Part shown: one piece after another, positions 5,728 to 8,127 of the stretch
How positions within the stretch are numbered: position 1 is the stretch's first letter
Layout of the letters: each line of letters begins with the position of its first letter
NCBI GenBank assembly: GCA_947467405.1
Contig: CANIIN010000097.1
Span: 1 to 8,127, forward strand
Source of the DNA: Betaproteobacteria bacterium
GTDB lineage: Bacteria > Pseudomonadota > Gammaproteobacteria > Burkholderiales > SG8-39
DNA: 8,127 nucleotides
Direction: 5' to 3'
The notes under the pieces: generated by a model
Database searches by the model: none
Told to the model about the DNA's origin: nothing
Seen by the model: only the letters and a program-made list of their open reading frames with translations
Translations under genes and position numbers: made by a program

Positions 5728-5776
5728 GCCCCCCCATTTTTTGGGGCCCTTACAAAAGGCCAAAAATGAGGGTTTG

Positions 5777-6319
5777 CTATGGAAACTGCTCGAGGGACTT
5801 ACTTGACGTTCCGTCAACATTTTCCCCTGCTCCACCATTTCGCGGGCCGCGAAAGAGGTAGCGCGATAGCTCACCTAGAGCTTGCTGATAGACGCCACGC
5901 TTGAAGTCAATCACGGAATCCAACGGAATCCAATAATCGTGCCATCTCCAAGCATCGAATTCCGGCTTTTCAGACGAGCGAAGCGAAACATCACTATCCC
6001 GCCCAACCAAGCGAAGCAGGAACCAAATTTGCTTTTGGCCACGGTAATTTCCTCGCCATTCCCGGCGAATCCACTGATTCGGCACCTCGTAGCGCAACCA
6101 GTTCCTGGTGCGACCAAGAATTTTGACATGGTCTGGCAGCAAACCTACTTCTTCGTGCAATTCCCGGTACATGGCCTGAACGGGAGTCTCTCCGTACTTG
6201 ATGCCACCTTGAGGAAACTGCCAAGAATGTTCCCTAATACGTTTGCCCCAAAACACCTCGTTGCGCGAATTGCAGAGGATGATGCCGACGTTCGGGCGAT
6301 AGCCTTCTCGATCGAGCAT
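5777..6319 (-). CDS. rppH: RNA 5'-pyrophosphohydrolase RppH (Nudix)
   Basis: The 180-residue product closely follows E. coli RppH (176 residues), which removes pyrophosphate from the 5' triphosphate end of mRNA and so starts RNase E-dependent decay. It opens MLDREGYRPNVGIILCN, then HSWQFPQGGI at 31-40. The Nudix box is intact at 38-60 (G-x5-E-x7-REL-x-EE-x-GL), with metal-binding Glu53, Glu56 and Glu57. RTRNWLRYEVP (70-80), GQKQIWFLLRL and PEFDAWRWHDYW complete the family pattern. The last 25 or so residues are variable and polar. A GGAAAG stretch lies just before the ATG. It diverges from proS across 187 bases, a neighbourhood I recall from other betaproteobacteria. No clear terminator separates it from rubrerythrin, so some read-through into that unit is possible. 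Confidence 0.96.
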   Translation of the reverse strand: MLDREGYRPNVGIILCNSRNEVFWGKRIREHSWQFPQGGIKYGETPVQAMYRELHEEVGLLPDHVKILGRTRNWLRYEVPNQWIRREWRGNYRGQKQIWFLLRLVGRDSDVSLRSSEKPEFDAWRWHDYWIPLDSVIDFKRGVYQQALGELSRYLFRGPRNGGAGENVDGTSSKSLEQFP

Positions 6320-6506
6320 GATCTTTCCAGCGTTAAATTGTTAAGAACATTCTTCCACATTTCGCCAATGATTTGGGGCCAATTTGGCTCTCCTATGGTG
6401 GATAAATTGCAACAGCCAACGACAGCAAGCCCGGGATTCCCGACCTTCAAGTTGGTTCCAAAGTAAAATCCAACCTCTCTCTACAACCCTCGGGAATATA
6501 CGTCGC

Positions 6507-8127
6507 ATGCGCGCCAGCAGATACATGATTTCCACGCTCAAGGAAGCTCCCTCCGACGCTGAGGTAGTGAGCCATCAGCTCATGCTTCGAGCTGGCTTGA
6601 TTCGCCGCTTGGCTGGCGGTATATACAGCTGGATGCCGTTGGGCTTGAGGGTCGTACGCAAGGTTGAGGCCATCATACGAGAAGAAATGAACCGCGCCGG
6701 AGCCTTAGAACTCTCAATGCCCGTGGTTCAGCCGGCTGAACTGTGGCAGGAATCCGGTCGCTGGAAGGATTACGGCGCGGAACTGCTTAGATTTCGCGAC
6801 CGTCACGAACGCGAATTTGTCATTCAACCCACCTCTGAAGAAGTCATCACGGATATCGCGCGAAATGAGCTTCGCAGCTATCGCCAGCTACCGATTCACC
6901 TATACCAGATTCAAACTAAATTTCGAGATGAACGGCGCCCGCGCTTCGGCGTCATGCGGGGGCGTGAATTCGTCATGAAAGACGGCTATTCATTTCACGC
7001 CAGTTACGAAGACCTGAAGCGCGAATATGGAAATATGCACGATACATACTCCCGCATATTCACTAGGCTGGGACTGAACTACCGGGCCGTTGCCGCAGAT
7101 ACGGGGGCCATTGGTGGAACAGGATCACACGAATTTCACGTACTTGCCGACTCCGGGGAGGATGCAATTGCCTTCTGCCCTTCATCTGATTTTGCAGCGA
7201 ACGTAGAACTGGCCGAAGCCGTGGAGCCAGCGACCCCGAGAGGTACACCCTCGCACGAGATTCAGAAGGTGCCCACCCCTGGCAAAAAGACCTGCGCAGA
7301 TGTGGCACAGTTGCTTGAGGCAAACCTCGGTCAGTTCATCAAGTCCATTGCATTGGTACACGAGACTGAGAATGGCGACGATGTAGATTTCCACCTCCTG
7401 CTGCTGCGAGGTGACCATGACTTGAACGAAATCAAAACTGCGAAACTACCCGGACTTGCCCCCTTCCGATTTGCTACGGAAGCGGAAATTCGCCAGTTCA
7501 TGGGTTGTGAGCCCGGCTATATTGGTCCCATTGGAGTCCAAAAGAACGTCCGAATCATTGCTGACAAGACCGTCATCAACATGAGCAATTTCATCTGTGG
7601 AGCCAATGAGGCCGGCCATCACCTTATCGGGGTAAATTGGGGGCGCGACCTTCCAGAGCCAGATCTGATAGCAGACATCAGAAACGTGGTCGCCGGTGAT
7701 CCCAGCCCGGATGGCAAAGGAACCCTTGAAATATGCCGAGGCATCGAGGTCGGCCACATCTTTCAACTGAGGACGAAGTACTCCGAAGCCCTAAAATGCA
7801 CCTTTCTCGATGAAACTGGCAAGCAGCGTCCGGCCGAAATGGGTTGCTACGGTATAGGTGTGACAAGAATTGTCGGAGCTGCCATCGAACAAAATCATGA
7901 CGACAGCGGAATAATATTTCCCGCGCCGATCGCGCCATTCCAGATTGCCATCGTTCCGATAGGATATGGCAAGAGCGAGCAGGTTCGGACAGTTGCAGAC
8001 AAGCTTTACGCTGACCTCGTAGCCCTCGACATTGACGTCCTGCTTGATGATCGCGATGGTCGCCCCGGCGTCATGTTTGCCGATATGGAATTGATTGGAA
8101 TTCCCCATCGCATTGTCATTGGTGATC
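6507..8127 (+). CDS. proS: Prolyl-tRNA synthetase, 3' end beyond window
   Basis: The frame is open from ATG 6507 to the window edge (540 codons plus one base). E. coli ProS has 572 residues, so about 30-35 are missing. The enzyme charges tRNA-Pro with proline in the cytoplasm. It starts MRASRYMISTLKEAPSDAEV, matching the bacterial-type ProRS start; the in-frame ATG at 6525 would cut this conserved segment. Class II motif 1 lies around GIYSWMPLGLRV (38-49), motif 2 around FRDERRPRFGVMRGREF (139-155), and motif 3 around GCYGIGVTRI (446-455). Between motifs 2 and 3 sits the editing (INS) domain, about 224-407, with Lys279 at the position of the E. coli editing lysine and a GYIGP loop at 337-341. 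The anticodon-binding domain begins near 473. The ribosome-binding site is weak (CGGGAA, 10 bases upstream). No promoter or leader structure was recognised. Confidence 0.97.
   Translation, partial: MRASRYMISTLKEAPSDAEVVSHQLMLRAGLIRRLAGGIYSWMPLGLRVVRKVEAIIREEMNRAGALELSMPVVQPAELWQESGRWKDYGAELLRFRDRHEREFVIQPTSEEVITDIARNELRSYRQLPIHLYQIQTKFRDERRPRFGVMRGREFVMKDGYSFHASYEDLKREYGNMHDTYSRIFTRLGLNYRAVAADTGAIGGTGSHEFHVLADSGEDAIAFCPSSDFAANVELAEAVEPATPRGTPSHEIQKVPTPGKKTCADVAQLLEANLGQFIKSIALVHETENGDDVDFHLLLLRGDHDLNEIKTAKLPGLAPFRFATEAEIRQFMGCEPGYIGPIGVQKNVRIIADKTVINMSNFICGANEAGHHLIGVNWGRDLPEPDLIADIRNVVAGDPSPDGKGTLEICRGIEVGHIFQLRTKYSEALKCTFLDETGKQRPAEMGCYGIGVTRIVGAAIEQNHDDSGIIFPAPIAPFQIAIVPIGYGKSEQVRTVADKLYADLVALDIDVLLDDRDGRPGVMFADMELIGIPHRIVIGD

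Noticed and set aside
5729..5766. Terminator for rppH from the C7/GGGG and GGCC/GGCC or TTTTTGG/CCAAAAA inverted repeats
   Set aside because: Several short stems are possible but none is followed by a U-tract on the - strand. Base composition alone explains the pairing, so I did not annotate a terminator.
6320..6506. Spacer between divergent rppH and proS, with GCCAA-T-TTGGC at 6378-6388 and GTTGG/CCAAC at 6451-6474, as operators or a proS leader
   Set aside because: The arms are only 5 bases, with no consensus promoter beside them and no T-box or known leader features. Repeats of this length are expected by chance. I see no gene in this 187-base spacer.
7063..8108. Several 78-106 codon open frames on the - strand within proS
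   Set aside because: They lie opposite a continuous, highly conserved proS frame, have no recognisable domains and are typical antisense shadows.
1..8127. CRISPR array, insertion sequence, phage genes, tRNA or rRNA
   Set aside because: No regularly spaced repeats, transposase or integrase frames, terminal inverted repeats or tRNA-like cloverleaf were seen. All coding space is taken up by conserved chromosomal genes.

Overview
The window is a compact chromosomal housekeeping segment, most likely from a betaproteobacterium. That assignment rests on gene order and protein families: rplU-rpmA-obgE-proB, a CNP1-like exported protein convergent with proB, and rppH divergent from proS. CNP1-like proteins are mostly betaproteobacterial, and ProRS, RppH and ProB are all of the proteobacterial type. 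Genus cannot be fixed from the sequence. No mobile element, CRISPR array, tRNA or rRNA is visible.

Left block, + strand, 1-2643: the last codons of ribosomal protein L21, complete L27 (rpmA), a strong intrinsic terminator, the ribosome-assembly GTPase ObgE, and glutamate 5-kinase (proB). The proB start (GTG) lies inside the 3' end of obgE.

Middle block, - strand, read from 5735 down to 2674: a promoter region, a short rubrerythrin without a rubredoxin domain, a G/C-tract hairpin, a GlpC/HdrD-type Fe-S oxidoreductase, a DUF3501 protein of unknown function, and a CNP1-like exported protein whose ATG overlaps the DUF3501 stop (TGATG). This looks like one transcription unit with an internal attenuator. 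It is the only part of the window with an undescribed function. A diiron peroxidase needing an outside electron donor, a soluble Fe-S electron carrier and an unknown conserved protein make a plausible redox or peroxide-stress module.

Right block: rppH (- strand, RNA 5'-pyrophosphohydrolase) and proS (+ strand, prolyl-tRNA synthetase) diverge from a 187-bp spacer. proS is open to the window edge and lacks only roughly its last 30-35 codons.

The points most worth checking are the rubrerythrin/Fe-S/DUF3501/CNP1 unit, the homopolymeric G/C tracts around rubrerythrin (one forms the ribosome-binding region of the Fe-S gene and could pair with an upstream C tract), and the interleaved alternative stems at the rpmA terminator. 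Nothing here proves a new system. No gap longer than 300 bases lacks a gene.
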